Positions 49,716 to 59,979 are shown, counted from the stretch's first letter. The stretch is DNA of 64,000 nt from CBFDBF01 sp050304615 (GCA_050304615.1 JBNLDW010000012.1:1-64000); one strand, 5' to 3'. Notes: generated by a model not told the origin, from the letters alone. Program-made: numbers and translations.

Positions 49716-50441
49716 TCAGTGAAACTGATTGGTATGTAGTCCCTGTTCATTGGCACATAGATAAGAGCCACGATCCTCATGCCAATCCCCCAGGACGTAC
49801 CTGGCGGCCAACTCTCCCTCTAGTAAGAACTCATGGGTCTCAAGGTGGTGGGTGTGGCCATGGATTAATATCCTGACCCCATGTTCAAGCATCCGTTCTA
49901 TCATAGCACCCTGATCTACATCCATGATCTCTTCGGATAGCGTGGCTGTGGTTGCGTCGCTTTTACGTCGCGCCTCGGTAGCGAACAGCGCCCTCTCATC
50001 TAGCGGCTTGGCCAGGAACTCTTGGCTGAACTCCTCGCTGCGCATCTCATTGCGTGCCTGTTGATATGTGTGGTCATTGGTGCAGAGCAGATCGCCATGC
50101 ATTAGTAGTGTATTCTCTCCAGCGAGCTCAATAACCGTAGGGTCTGGTAGTAGCTCGCAGCCAGTTCTACGGCAGAACTGCTTACCGATCAGGAAATCAC
50201 GGTTGCCATGCATCAGATAGAGTCTGGTTCCACCAGCAGTTAGGTTGGCCATAGCGGCCGTCACTTCAGGGATTGGCGGGCTACGGTCATCGTCACCCAG
50301 CCACACATCGAACAGGTCGCCTAGGATATAGAGTCGATCTGCGTCAGCTGCAATCTCAGTCAGAAATCGCAGCAGCAGGGCTACTGTCGCAGGGCGTTCC
50401 ACTGAGAGATGCAGGTCGGAGATGAAAAGAGAGTCCGACAT
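49716..50441 (-). CDS. lpxH: UDP-2,3-diacylglucosamine diphosphatase LpxH
   Basis: A 241-residue metallophosphatase: FISDLHLS, LGDLFDVWLGDD, LMHGNRDFLIG and ILIHGHTHHLE give all metal ligands. It releases UMP from UDP-2,3-diacylglucosamine to give lipid X in lipid A synthesis. Last of the ppiA-ppiB-lpxH minus-strand operon, as in the E. coli order lpxH-ppiB. Confidence 0.95.
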   Translation of the reverse strand: MSDSLFISDLHLSVERPATVALLLRFLTEIAADADRLYILGDLFDVWLGDDDRSPPIPEVTAAMANLTAGGTRLYLMHGNRDFLIGKQFCRRTGCELLPDPTVIELAGENTLLMHGDLLCTNDHTYQQARNEMRSEEFSQEFLAKPLDERALFATEARRKSDATTATLSEEIMDVDQGAMIERMLEHGVRILIHGHTHHLETHEFLLEGELAARYVLGDWHEDRGSYLCANEQGLHTNQFH

Positions 50442-50457
50442 TAGCGCAGAGCCAAAT

Positions 50458-50946
50458 CTATTCTGCGATCTCGGCTTTTTCGATAATCACATCTTCAACC
50501 GGCACGTCCTGGTGTCCCATGTTGTTGGTGGTATCTACCCCTTTTATCTGCTCTACCACATCCATGCCAGAGGTGACTTTGCCAAAGACGCAGTAACCCC
50601 AGCCATCCTGACCCGGATAGTCGAGGAACTTGTTATCGGCTACATTGATGAAGAATTGGGCGGTAGCCGAGTGGGGATCCATGGTGCGGGCCATGGCAAT
50701 AGTGCCGGTCATGTTACTCAGGCCGTTTTTGGCCTCATTCTCAATTGGAGCGCCAGTATCCTTTTCAGCCATGCCGGGGAGAAAGCCTCCTCCCTGAATC
50801 ATAAAATTGCTGATGACGCGGTGAAAGATGGTGCCGTCATAGAAGCCATCTTTTACGTAATTAATAAAATTCTCACTGGTGTTGGGAGCGTTCTCCTGAT
50901 CCAGCTCAATAACGATATCGCCTAGATTGGTCTTTAGAGTAATCAT
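50458..50946 (-). CDS. ppiB: Cytosolic peptidyl-prolyl isomerase (cyclophilin)
   Basis: A 162-residue cyclophilin without signal peptide: GTIFHRVISNFMIQGGGF, GTIAMARTMDPHSATAQFFI and GYCVFGKVTSGMDVVEQIKG hold the catalytic Arg, Phe and Gln. It is 12 bases after the exported paralogue and 16 before lpxH. Confidence 0.95.
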   Translation of the reverse strand: MITLKTNLGDIVIELDQENAPNTSENFINYVKDGFYDGTIFHRVISNFMIQGGGFLPGMAEKDTGAPIENEAKNGLSNMTGTIAMARTMDPHSATAQFFINVADNKFLDYPGQDGWGYCVFGKVTSGMDVVEQIKGVDTTNNMGHQDVPVEDVIIEKAEIAE

Positions 50947-50958
50947 ATCTGGTTTGCC

Positions 50959-51537
50959 CTATTTGCTGTGATTGATTCTGCTGATGCTGTTGATGGTTAT
51001 GGTTTTGGTGGGAACGTTGCTCATACCGTTACTGGGTTTGGTAAAGACATCCGCAATCCTATCTACCGTTTGCATTCCCTTGGTTACCCGGCCAAAGACA
51101 CAGTAGCCCCAGCCATCCTGGCCAGGATAGTCCAGGTCTCTATTATCTACATGGTTTATAAAAAACTGAGAGGTGGCAGAGTGTGGATCACCTAGACGTG
51201 CCATAGCGATGGTGCCACGCCTGTTTTTAAGGCCATTGTTCGCCTCGTTCCTGATCGGGGCGTGCCCTCTCTTCTTCTGCATATCAGCAGTGAAACCGCC
51301 GCCCTGGATCATGAAACTGTTGATTACACGGTGGAAGATAGTGCCATTGTAGAAGCCCTCATCCACATAGCGGAGAAAATTCTCAACCGTTTTGGGGGCC
51401 TTGTCGCTATCCAGTTCTAGTTCGATATTTCCCATGCTGGTCTGCATCAGCAAAAGGGTAGTCTCAGCCATGGCAGTGGTCACACAGCCCAGGATAAGCA
51501 TGGTGGCAAGGAGGATATATTGCAGCCGTTTTGTCAT
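50959..51537 (-). CDS. ppiA: Exported peptidyl-prolyl isomerase (cyclophilin)
   Basis: A 192-residue cyclophilin with an N-terminal signal (LLATMLILGCVTTAMA). LILGC could be a lipobox, or cleavage may follow AMA. The catalytic core (GTIFHRVINSFMIQGGGF, GTIAMARLGDPHSATSQFFI) is closely similar to the next gene, so the pair probably arose by duplication, with one copy for the periplasm. Confidence 0.92.
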   Translation of the reverse strand: MTKRLQYILLATMLILGCVTTAMAETTLLLMQTSMGNIELELDSDKAPKTVENFLRYVDEGFYNGTIFHRVINSFMIQGGGFTADMQKKRGHAPIRNEANNGLKNRRGTIAMARLGDPHSATSQFFINHVDNRDLDYPGQDGWGYCVFGRVTKGMQTVDRIADVFTKPSNGMSNVPTKTITINSISRINHSK

Positions 51538-51698
51538 TAAAGATACCTTATGCTAATAACTATTCGGCTAGCTAAGATAGCATAAAGTCTTAATTCCCGC
51601 AGAAATATCTGGCTGCAGAACTTTGCCGCTGTCCAGCTTTCGTTTACCATGCCCCATTGCACCATTTTGATCCTTTTTACCCATCTACTGGAGCCCAA

Positions 51699-53084
<1,386 letters not shown>

Positions 53085-53173
53085 TCGCCCGGAAGCTGCC
53101 ACTCTCTCTATTTACCCACCATTTTTTCAACCCTATCTGGCTACCTATTGCTATATCTCATTGATCATTCATC

Positions 53174-53191
53174 AGGTTATCAATATAACCT
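53174..53191. other. Perfect 7-bp inverted repeat before the metallo-hydrolase gene
   Basis: AGGTTAT-CAAT-ATAACCT, 27 bases before the ATG at 53218. It could be an operator or a leader hairpin; there is no T-run to make it a terminator. The rest of 53085-53217 shows no gene. Confidence 0.35.
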
Positions 53192-53217
53192 TATAAACTG
53201 ACGGGGCAGCAACGACG

Positions 53218-54618
53218 ATGCATATTGAATTCTATGGTGCGACCAGCGGTATAACCGGATCATGTCATATCCTGCGTGCTAATGGAGAGACCATACTGTT
53301 GGATTGTGGCCTAATCCAGGGACGTAAGCAGGATATGGAGAGGAATCGCCAACCCTTTCCATTTTCCCCTGAGGAGATCAGTGCAGTGGTGCTCAGTCAT
53401 GGCCATATCGACCACTCAGGACGCATTCCACTGCTGGTCAAACAGGGCTACAGGGGGCCGATTTATACCCAGAGTGCAACCGCAGAGCTGTGTGATATTT
53501 TGCTCCAGGACTCTGCCCACCTGCAGGAGAGGGATGCTTTCTACGAGAATAAGTGGCGTACTAAGAAGGGAAAGCCGCATATCGAACCGCTCTATGGGGT
53601 AGAGGATGCACTTGCAGCACTGAATAATCTGGTTGGCCTGAGGTACCGGGAGAGGAAGGAGATACTGCCTGGTATATCGATCCGCTATCAGGATGCGGGA
53701 CACATCCTTGGTTCTGCCTGTGTAGAGGTATGGTTAAGTGAGAGCGGGGTGGAAAAGAAGGTCGTCTTTAGTGGGGATCTTGGCCAATACGACTCGCCTA
53801 TCCTGCATGATCCAACAGCTATTGAACAGGCGGATCATCTGATTATAGAAAGCACCTATGGGAATCGTCGGCACCGCGATCGGCAGAGTACTATTGATGA
53901 GATTGGTGAGGTCATCAAGACCGCGGCAAAGGATAGAGGAAACCTGCTGATCCCCGCCTTCTCTATCGGTCGTAGTCAGGAGATCCTCTATTATTTGGGA
54001 AAATACTACGATCAATGGGAGCTGGATCGTTGGCAGGTCTTTCTTGACAGCCCAATGGCAATCAAGGCGAGCAAGGTCTACTGGGATCACCCGGACCTGT
54101 ATGACGAAGAGACAACTAGGCTGCGTAGTAAGATTAGTGAGATGCCATATTTAAGGAACCTAAAACTCACCTTGTCACCTGAGGAGTCTATGGGCATCAA
54201 TCGGATCAAGAGTGGTGCCATCATAATATCGGCCAGCGGTATGTGCACCGGTGGGCGCATAGTGCATCACCTTAAACACAATGTTGCACGCCCTGGCACG
54301 CACATTATGATCATCGGCTATCAGGCTCATGGCACCCTTGGACGGGCCCTGGTAGATGGAGAGCGGGAGGTCAAGATTCATGGTGACGAGTATGAGGTGA
54401 AGGCGCAGATTCATACCGTTGGTGGCCTCTCGGCACATGCCGATATAGACGACTTGATGCGCTGGGTCAGCCACTTTAAAGAGAGCCAACCCCAGGTGCA
54501 TGTGGTGCATGGGGAGTCTGATTCAAAACAGAATTTTAGTAGGAAGATGGAGGCTGAGCTGGGATTTAAGGTCTCCATTCCTGAACCTGGTGATGTTTTA
54601 GACCTAATGAAGTCCTGA
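53218..54618 (+). CDS. Beta-CASP metallo-beta-lactamase fold hydrolase (RNA-processing type)
   Basis: Encodes 466 residues. SHGHIDHSGRIP is the HxHxDH metal motif; GHILGSACVEV and FSGDLG the later ligands; the beta-CASP insert follows (about 200-380, with ISASGMCTGGRIVHHLKHN); and a C-terminal part with GGLSAHADIDDL and VHGESDSK closes the site. It resembles the CPSF73/Ysh1-like prokaryotic group, probably an RNA endo- or exonuclease. The target is unknown. Confidence 0.88.
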   Translation: MHIEFYGATSGITGSCHILRANGETILLDCGLIQGRKQDMERNRQPFPFSPEEISAVVLSHGHIDHSGRIPLLVKQGYRGPIYTQSATAELCDILLQDSAHLQERDAFYENKWRTKKGKPHIEPLYGVEDALAALNNLVGLRYRERKEILPGISIRYQDAGHILGSACVEVWLSESGVEKKVVFSGDLGQYDSPILHDPTAIEQADHLIIESTYGNRRHRDRQSTIDEIGEVIKTAAKDRGNLLIPAFSIGRSQEILYYLGKYYDQWELDRWQVFLDSPMAIKASKVYWDHPDLYDEETTRLRSKISEMPYLRNLKLTLSPEESMGINRIKSGAIIISASGMCTGGRIVHHLKHNVARPGTHIMIIGYQAHGTLGRALVDGEREVKIHGDEYEVKAQIHTVGGLSAHADIDDLMRWVSHFKESQPQVHVVHGESDSKQNFSRKMEAELGFKVSIPEPGDVLDLMKS

Positions 54619-54631
54619 TTAAGGAGTTGCT

Positions 54632-55150
54632 ATGATACAGCTAGAGATTGCTGATGAGATTCGTAAAAAGGCCGGCAAGCCACATGAGCTGTTTATGTTC
54701 AATCTGGCGATATTTCACCTCCTGTTGGCGCCGGTATCGTTCTTTTTGATAGGCAGTGTTAAGGCGCTGTTTGTTCCACTGACCGTTTCATGCACTGTGA
54801 TTGCATTTATCTACCTGCGGGGTAGGAAGGCAGAGCAGAGTGACCACTGGTTTGAGATGATCCACTGGAAGCTCGCCTTTCGTCGAGCCACCTTTCTTCT
54901 TATTGCCTACGCGGTTACTGCCTGCATCATTACCGGCGGCTGGCTTTTGGCCCAGGGGGCCGATAAAGCCATGCAGGATATCTTCCTCACCATCTCCTCC
55001 AGAATCGGCATAATGCCAACCTTCATAGTAGTGGTAGTAACCTTTGTGCTTGAGTCTGGCTCCATCCACCAGGCCGGTAGAGGAGAGATCCAGGAGGGCA
55101 TGGTAAAAAGGCACCCGCTACCAGAGGATATCAAACCTATAGAGATATGA
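54632..55150 (+). CDS. Hypothetical four-helix membrane protein
   Basis: Encodes 172 residues. Helices at about 20-42, 45-64, 85-110 and 125-145; a basic start (IRKKAGKPHELFMFNLAIFH) and a soluble C-terminus with HQAGRGEIQEGMVKRHPLPE. The family is not recognised. AAGGAG lies just before the ATG; it follows the metallo-hydrolase by 13 bases, so it is probably co-transcribed. Confidence 0.7.
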   Translation: MIQLEIADEIRKKAGKPHELFMFNLAIFHLLLAPVSFFLIGSVKALFVPLTVSCTVIAFIYLRGRKAEQSDHWFEMIHWKLAFRRATFLLIAYAVTACIITGGWLLAQGADKAMQDIFLTISSRIGIMPTFIVVVVTFVLESGSIHQAGRGEIQEGMVKRHPLPEDIKPIEI

Positions 55151-55226
55151 CTGTTTGTGGGGAATGGACTCCTCTGCTATGCTCCCCTGATCTAACTGGT
55201 TGGTTCTACTGGGGAATGGATAGCCG

Positions 55227-55871
55227 ATGATCAAGGTGATGTTGGTCGATGATCATGAGTTGGTGCGCACCGGTTTCCGTCATATATTGGACGGAGACGC
55301 CGGCATTGAGGTAGTGGGAGAGGCGGAGAGTGGTGAAGATGCGTTGGATATGATGCCGCTACTCAACCCAAACGTGGTTATGATGGATATCAATATGCCT
55401 GGTATCGGTGGTATCGAGGCTACTCGCAGGATCAAACGGCACTACCCCGACACCCAAGTGATCACCCTTACCATTCATGGTGATGCCCCATTTCCTACCC
55501 AGCTCTATGCGGCCGGTTCTATAGGTTATCTGACTAAGGGTTGTGCGGCTGATGAGCTACTTGAGGCGATTCGCAGCGTGGCGCGCGGTACCCCCTTTAT
55601 CTCTCGTGAGGTTGCACAGAAACTCACTATCTCACAGCTTTCTGGAAAGGTTGAAAATTCCGCGTTATCACAACTTACTGAGCGGGAGATGCAGGTATTG
55701 ATGATGATTGTTCAGGGTTTGCGTAACCAGGAGATCTCTGATGCTCTCTGTCTAAGCCCTAAGACGATCAGCACCTATCGCTACCGCCTGTATTCCAGGC
55801 TTGAAGTCGAGAATGAGGCTGAGCTTATATTTTATGCCATCAATAATGGACTTATCGATCCAATATCCTGA
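55227..55871 (+). CDS. uvrY: Response regulator UvrY/GacA
   Basis: A 214-residue LuxR-type regulator: receiver with phospho-acceptor Asp54 (VVMMDINMPGI), DDHELVRTGFRHIL and Lys in YLTKGCA; HTH at about 150-205 (LTEREMQVLMMIVQGLRNQE). In the BarA/GacS system it drives small RNAs that titrate CsrA. Placed upstream of uvrC, as in E. coli and pseudomonads, with one gene inserted between. Confidence 0.95.
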   Translation: MIKVMLVDDHELVRTGFRHILDGDAGIEVVGEAESGEDALDMMPLLNPNVVMMDINMPGIGGIEATRRIKRHYPDTQVITLTIHGDAPFPTQLYAAGSIGYLTKGCAADELLEAIRSVARGTPFISREVAQKLTISQLSGKVENSALSQLTEREMQVLMMIVQGLRNQEISDALCLSPKTISTYRYRLYSRLEVENEAELIFYAINNGLIDPIS

Positions 55872-56499
55872 ATCCATAATAGACTGCCGCGCCTGCCCAC
55901 GCCTGGCCTCTTTTCTGGATGAGGTTCAGGAGAAATTCCCCAGCTATCATGCGCGTCCGGTTGCCCCTTTTGGAGCTGAGGATGCTCGTCTGCTGGTAGT
56001 TGGGTTGGCCCCCGGGATGCATGGCGCAAATGCCACCGGACGTCCCTTTACCGGAGATCATGCCGGGATCCTGCTCTATGCTACGCTGTTTCGCTACGGC
56101 TTTAGCACTGCCCCAGAGTCGATCTCCAGAGATGATGGGTTGCGGTTGATAGATTGTCGAATAACCAACGCAGTCAAGTGTCTGCCTCCTCAGAACAAGC
56201 CGGTGGGCGGTGAGGTCAATAACTGTAACAGCTATCTTGCCCAGGAGCTGGCTGCAGCGCCGGATGGTGGTGTGGTGGTGGCGCTTGGTCTGGTGGCGCA
56301 CAAGGCGGTGATCAAGGCCCAGGGTCTGCGCCAGATGGAGTATGTTTTTGCGCATAACCAGCAGCATCACCTGCCTTCGGGATTGATACTTGTTGATTCT
56401 TACCACTGTAGTCGCTACAACACCCAGACCCGGCGTCTTACTACAGAGATGTTCCACGCAGTATTTGCCGGCGTCCGAGAACTTCTGGCAAGTCGTTGA
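55846..56499 (+). CDS. Family 5-like uracil-DNA glycosylase with iron-sulfur cysteines
   Basis: Encodes 217 residues. CRACPRL near the N-terminus starts a 4Fe-4S ligand set, continued by Cys in IDCRITNAVKCLPP. Motif A reads GLAPGMHGANATGRPFTGD (53-71), the 'GLAPxxHGANxTGRxFTGD' of family 5 (UdgB) rather than family 4. It removes uracil and other deaminated bases. The gene starts inside uvrY (26-base overlap) and precedes uvrC. ATG 55846 is chosen; upstream starts lie deeper in uvrY. Confidence 0.87.
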   Translation: MDLSIQYPESIIDCRACPRLASFLDEVQEKFPSYHARPVAPFGAEDARLLVVGLAPGMHGANATGRPFTGDHAGILLYATLFRYGFSTAPESISRDDGLRLIDCRITNAVKCLPPQNKPVGGEVNNCNSYLAQELAAAPDGGVVVALGLVAHKAVIKAQGLRQMEYVFAHNQQHHLPSGLILVDSYHCSRYNTQTRRLTTEMFHAVFAGVRELLASR

Positions 56500-56536
56500 A
56501 AAGCCGTACATAACTCTCCTTTCTGGATACTGTATA

Positions 56537-58384
56537 ATGCAGGATATGGAGCGTGAGGGCACAACTACAGACTTCGATTCCAAGGCATTCATCCAAACAC
56601 TGACCAGTCGCCCCGGCGTTTACCGGATGCTGGATCGGAATGGAAAGGTGCTGTATGTGGGGAAGGCGCGTGATCTAAAACGGCGCGTTAGTAGCTACTT
56701 TGTACGCTCCAACAATAATCGCATTCAGTTGATGGTCTCCAAGATCAACTCTATAGAGGTAACGGTAACCCATACCGAGGCCGAGGCGCTGATCCTGGAG
56801 AACAGCCTGATCAAAAGCCTGAAGCCGCACTATAACGTGCTGTTACGGGACGACAAGAGTTATCCCTATATCTTTCTCTCCAACGACCAGTTTCCACGCC
56901 TCGCCTTCCATCGCGGTGCCAAGAGGGAGAAGGGGCGTTACTTTGGGCCCTATCCCAATGCTGGATCGATGCGGGCTACCCTGCAGCTGTTACAGAAACT
57001 ATTTCCGGTGCGTCAGTGTGAGGAAAGCTTTTATCGCAACCGTTCTCGGGCCTGTCTGCAATACCAGATCAAACGCTGTAACGCCCCCTGTGTTGGCCTG
57101 GTGTCAGAGGAGGAGTATGCGCGTGATCTGCAAGATGCGGTGCTATTTCTAGAGGGCAAGACCAACCAGGTGATAGATGAGTTGGTGGAGAGGATGGAGC
57201 AGGCAGCTGCCGCCCTGGAGTACGAACAGGCCGCCCGCTGTCGTGATCAAATCGCTCGCCTGAAGAGGGTGCAGGAGCGTCAGTACGTGAGTGGAGAGGG
57301 GGGGGATCTGGACATTGTTGCCTGTGCTAGTGATGGCGGGGCCGCTTGTGTGCAGATATTTTTTATTCGGCATGGCCGCAATTTGGGGAACAAGGTGGTT
57401 TTTCCCAAGGTGCCGCAGGATTCCACCGAACAGGATATCCTCACCGCATTTTTGAGCCAGTACTACCTGGGTAGGGTGATGCCCCAGCAGATCATTGTCA
57501 GCCATGAGCCAGAAGGGCAGGAGTTGCTACAGGAGGTCCTGGCCAGTGAGTCTGGACATAGCGTCAGCATCCATAGCAGAGTACGTGGAGAGCGGGCGAG
57601 ATGGCTACAGATGGCCAGTCAGAATGCACGCCTATCTCTGGATGCCCGCCTGGCCAGTAGGGCAGGGGTGGTTGCTCGGAGTGAGGCCTTGCAACAGGTT
57701 TTACAGCTGGAGGAACTGCCGCAGAGAATGGAGTGCTTTGATATAAGCCATACAGGAGGAGAGCAGACCGTTGCCTCCTGCGTTGTATTTGATCAGCATG
57801 GGGCACTAAAGTCAGAGTATCGCCGTTTTAATATCAAGGGGGTGAAACCGGGGGATGATTATGCCGCCATGGAGCAGGCGCTGATGCGGCGCTATCAAAG
57901 GATTCAGGCGGGCGATGGGCGGCTACCTGATATCCTGTTTATCGATGGCGGCAAGGGCCAGTTGGGGGTTGCTGAGAGGGTCCTGGCAGAGCTGTCGGTG
58001 TGTGGTGTCACTCTGGTAGGGGTTGCCAAGGGGGCGGAACGGCGTCCCGGTACAGAGCAGCTCTTCTTGTCTGCTACAGGGGCACCTATTATACTGGCGG
58101 CAGGTTCACCTGCACTGCATCTGGTACAGCAGATCAGGGATGAGGCCCATCGCTTTGCCCTTACCGGCCACCGTCGACAGCGGGAACGCCAAGCCAGTCG
58201 TTCACCCCTGGCAGATATCAAAGGGATAGGTGCCAAGCGACGGCAGCGTCTATTGCAGCAGTTTGGTGGTTTGCAAAATGTCGCCTCTGCCGGTATTGAT
58301 GATTTGGTAAGGGTGGACGGGATTAGTCGCCAATTGGCAACCAGGATATATGATACTTTTCATGGAGGCGATCAGCCCAAATAG
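56537..58384 (+). CDS. uvrC: UvrABC excinuclease subunit C
   Basis: A 615-residue nuclease: N-terminal GIY-YIG domain (RPGVYRMLDRNGKVLYVGKA) for the 3' cut; a UVR helix pair (ALEYEQAARCRDQIARLKRV); a C-terminal RNase H-like domain for the 5' cut (CFDISHTGGEQTVAS, FIDGGKGQLGVA); and a helix-hairpin-helix tail (IKGIGAKRRQRLLQQFGG). The frame to 56390 overlaps the glycosylase and is not used; ATG 56546 is an alternative start. Confidence 0.96.
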   Translation: MQDMEREGTTTDFDSKAFIQTLTSRPGVYRMLDRNGKVLYVGKARDLKRRVSSYFVRSNNNRIQLMVSKINSIEVTVTHTEAEALILENSLIKSLKPHYNVLLRDDKSYPYIFLSNDQFPRLAFHRGAKREKGRYFGPYPNAGSMRATLQLLQKLFPVRQCEESFYRNRSRACLQYQIKRCNAPCVGLVSEEEYARDLQDAVLFLEGKTNQVIDELVERMEQAAAALEYEQAARCRDQIARLKRVQERQYVSGEGGDLDIVACASDGGAACVQIFFIRHGRNLGNKVVFPKVPQDSTEQDILTAFLSQYYLGRVMPQQIIVSHEPEGQELLQEVLASESGHSVSIHSRVRGERARWLQMASQNARLSLDARLASRAGVVARSEALQQVLQLEELPQRMECFDISHTGGEQTVASCVVFDQHGALKSEYRRFNIKGVKPGDDYAAMEQALMRRYQRIQAGDGRLPDILFIDGGKGQLGVAERVLAELSVCGVTLVGVAKGAERRPGTEQLFLSATGAPIILAAGSPALHLVQQIRDEAHRFALTGHRRQRERQASRSPLADIKGIGAKRRQRLLQQFGGLQNVASAGIDDLVRVDGISRQLATRIYDTFHGGDQPK

Positions 58385-58951
58385 ATGTTGTCTACAATAC
58401 CCAATCTGCTAACCCTATTCAGAATTGTCCTGATCCCGGTCTTTGTACTGGTCTTCTATCTACCATTGGAGTGGTCTAACCGGATCTGTGCCGCCATTTT
58501 TGCTTTGGCTGCAGTAACTGATTGGCTGGACGGCTATCTGGCTAGGCGATTAGAGCAGATCTCTCCATTTGGTGCGTTCCTTGATCCGGTGGCAGATAAG
58601 TTGATGGTGACTATTGCCTTGGTACTATTGGTGCAGGCGGACCCAACGTTGGCACTAGTTATCCCGGTGCTGATTATTATAGGTCGTGAGATCAGTATCT
58701 CTGCACTGCGTGAATGGATGGCTGAGTTGGGTGCTCGTGCCCAGGTTAAAGTGACCACGATCGGTAAGCTGAAGACGGCTGCCCAGATGGGCGCAATAGT
58801 CATGCTGATCTACCGCGAGCCGGTGCTGGGGCTGCCGCTCTATACAATTGGCTACGTACTTCTGTACGTGGCGGCAATTCTTACACTTTGGTCCATGCTT
58901 CTCTATCTGCGGGCTGCATGGCCAAGTATTATCAAGTTCCATGCCGAGTAG
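58385..58951 (+). CDS. pgsA: CDP-diacylglycerol-glycerol-3-phosphate phosphatidyltransferase
   Basis: A 188-residue membrane enzyme with the CDP-alcohol transferase motif D-G-x2-A-R-x8-G-x3-D-x3-D (DWLDGYLARRLEQIS then GAFLDPVADK). Makes phosphatidylglycerol-phosphate. The start ATG follows the uvrC stop directly. Conserved uvrC-pgsA-tRNA order. Confidence 0.95.
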   Translation: MLSTIPNLLTLFRIVLIPVFVLVFYLPLEWSNRICAAIFALAAVTDWLDGYLARRLEQISPFGAFLDPVADKLMVTIALVLLVQADPTLALVIPVLIIIGREISISALREWMAELGARAQVKVTTIGKLKTAAQMGAIVMLIYREPVLGLPLYTIGYVLLYVAAILTLWSMLLYLRAAWPSIIKFHAE

Positions 58952-58988
58952 TAAATAGAGGAAGTTGGCGCAGAATCTCCTCTTTATC

Positions 58989-59016
58989 TTGACAGGAGTG
59001 GCAGGAACATTAAAAT
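58989..59016 (+). promoter_or_regulatory. Promoter of tRNA-Gly
   Basis: TTGACA (58989-58994), 16-bp spacer, TAAAAT (59011-59016), then a GC-rich AGCCGCC discriminator, 17 bases before the tRNA. Confidence 0.75.
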
Positions 59017-59033
59017 AGCCGCCTTTCAGCGAT

Positions 59034-59109
59034 GCGGGAATAGCTCAGCTGGTAGAGCACAACCTTGCCAAGGTTGGGGTCGCGAGTTCGAATCTCGTTT
59101 CCCGCTCCA
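59034..59109 (+). tRNA. tRNA-Gly (GCC)
   Basis: 76 bases with encoded CCA. Acceptor stem GCGGGAA/TTCCCGC, anticodon stem ACCTT/AAGGT with GCC anticodon, T loop GTTCGAATC. First of the Gly-Cys-Leu set also found after pgsA in E. coli (glyW-cysT-leuZ). Confidence 0.97.
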
Positions 59110-59117
59110 AACATTGG

Positions 59118-59148
59118 AAAACCCCGAGCGTAACTGCCGGGGTTTTTT
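59118..59148 (+). terminator. Rho-independent terminator after tRNA-Gly
   Basis: AAAACCCCG, an 11-base loop and CGGGGTTTTTT: a clear stem with T-run. It lies between tRNA-Gly and tRNA-Cys, so the next two tRNAs need read-through or another promoter in 59149-59211, where none is obvious. Confidence 0.85.
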
Positions 59149-59211
59149 CCGTAACGGGGTGGAAAGTTGCGGCGCAATGCCGGATACTTGCCACCACATT
59201 GAAAGATAGAG

Positions 59212-59285
59212 GGCTGAGTGGCAGAGTGGTTATGCAGCGGCCTGCAAAGCCGTGGACCTCGGTTCGATTCCGGGCTCAGCCTCCA
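59212..59285 (+). tRNA. tRNA-Cys (GCA)
   Basis: 74 bases with CCA. Acceptor GGCTGAG/CTCAGCC, discriminator T (U73, a CysRS identity element), anticodon loop CTGCAAA with GCA. Confidence 0.96.
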
Positions 59286-59306
59286 TTTTATAAGATATCG
59301 TCCACT

Positions 59307-59393
59307 GCCCGGGTGGCGGAATTGGTAGACGCAGCGGACTTAAAATCCGCCAGTGGCAACACTGTGCCGGTTCAAGTCCGGCCCTGGGCACCA
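59307..59393 (+). tRNA. tRNA-Leu (UAA)
   Basis: 87 bases with a long variable arm (class II) and CCA. Acceptor GCCCGGG/CCTGGGC, anticodon stem GCGGA/TCCGC with loop CTTAAAA, anticodon TAA. It follows tRNA-Cys by 21 bases, so both are likely one transcript. Confidence 0.96.
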
Positions 59394-59490
59394 TTATATG
59401 TTATATACCTATAAATACAGTTTATTAGGTTGACAATTAGAAAAAAACAAAGCATAATCATAGTGTTATATTTTGAGGAGTTCTAATATT

Positions 59491-59871
59491 ATGCAATTGA
59501 CCCTTCTTAAATGTAAATTGCACCGTGCCTGTGTGACCCATGCAGAGCTGGACTATGAGGGATCATGTGCTATTGACCGTGATTTGATGGATCTGGCTGG
59601 TATTCTCCCCTATGAGCAGATCCAGATATACAATATTGCTAATGGCGAGCGTTTTACCACCTACGCCATAGAGGCTGAGGCTGGTTCCCGTATAATCTCA
59701 GTGAACGGAGCTGCGGCCCACAAGGCATCTCCTGGTGATCGGGTGATCATATGTGCCTACGCAACCCTGGATGAGGCGGAGTTGGCCAGTTTTAAGCCGG
59801 TGCTTTGCTATCTGGATGAGAACAACCGCGTAACCCATACTGGAGACAGCATCGCCACGCAGGCGGCTTGA
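59491..59871 (+). CDS. panD: Aspartate 1-decarboxylase
   Basis: A 126-residue pyruvoyl enzyme: self-cleavage at Gly24-Ser25 in YEGSCAIDRDLMD makes the pyruvoyl group; NGAAAHKASPGDRVIICAYA is conserved. It makes beta-alanine for pantothenate and CoA. ATG 59491 lies 10 bases after GAGGAG; the frame to 59473 includes that site and is rejected. Confidence 0.95.
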   Translation: MQLTLLKCKLHRACVTHAELDYEGSCAIDRDLMDLAGILPYEQIQIYNIANGERFTTYAIEAEAGSRIISVNGAAAHKASPGDRVIICAYATLDEAELASFKPVLCYLDENNRVTHTGDSIATQAA

Positions 59872-59898
59872 TCTAGCTGATGCAGCCCACGTAGTTTC

Positions 59899-59926
59899 AA
59901 AGACGGCACCATTTGGTGCCGTCTTT
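59899..59926. terminator. Bidirectional terminator between panD and glgA
   Basis: Perfect 12-bp stem AAAGACGGCACC / GGTGCCGTCTTT with loop ATTT, giving a T-run on either strand. It serves panD (plus) and glgA (minus), which converge here. Confidence 0.88.
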
Positions 59927-59979
59927 ATGTATGGCTGGCAGTAGTCTACGGATTGGTCAAGGGGTAGCACATGATCTAT

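Noticed and set aside
59199..59414. 71-codon plus-strand ORF
   Set aside because: It runs through tRNA-Cys and tRNA-Leu and is an artefact of the tRNA genes.
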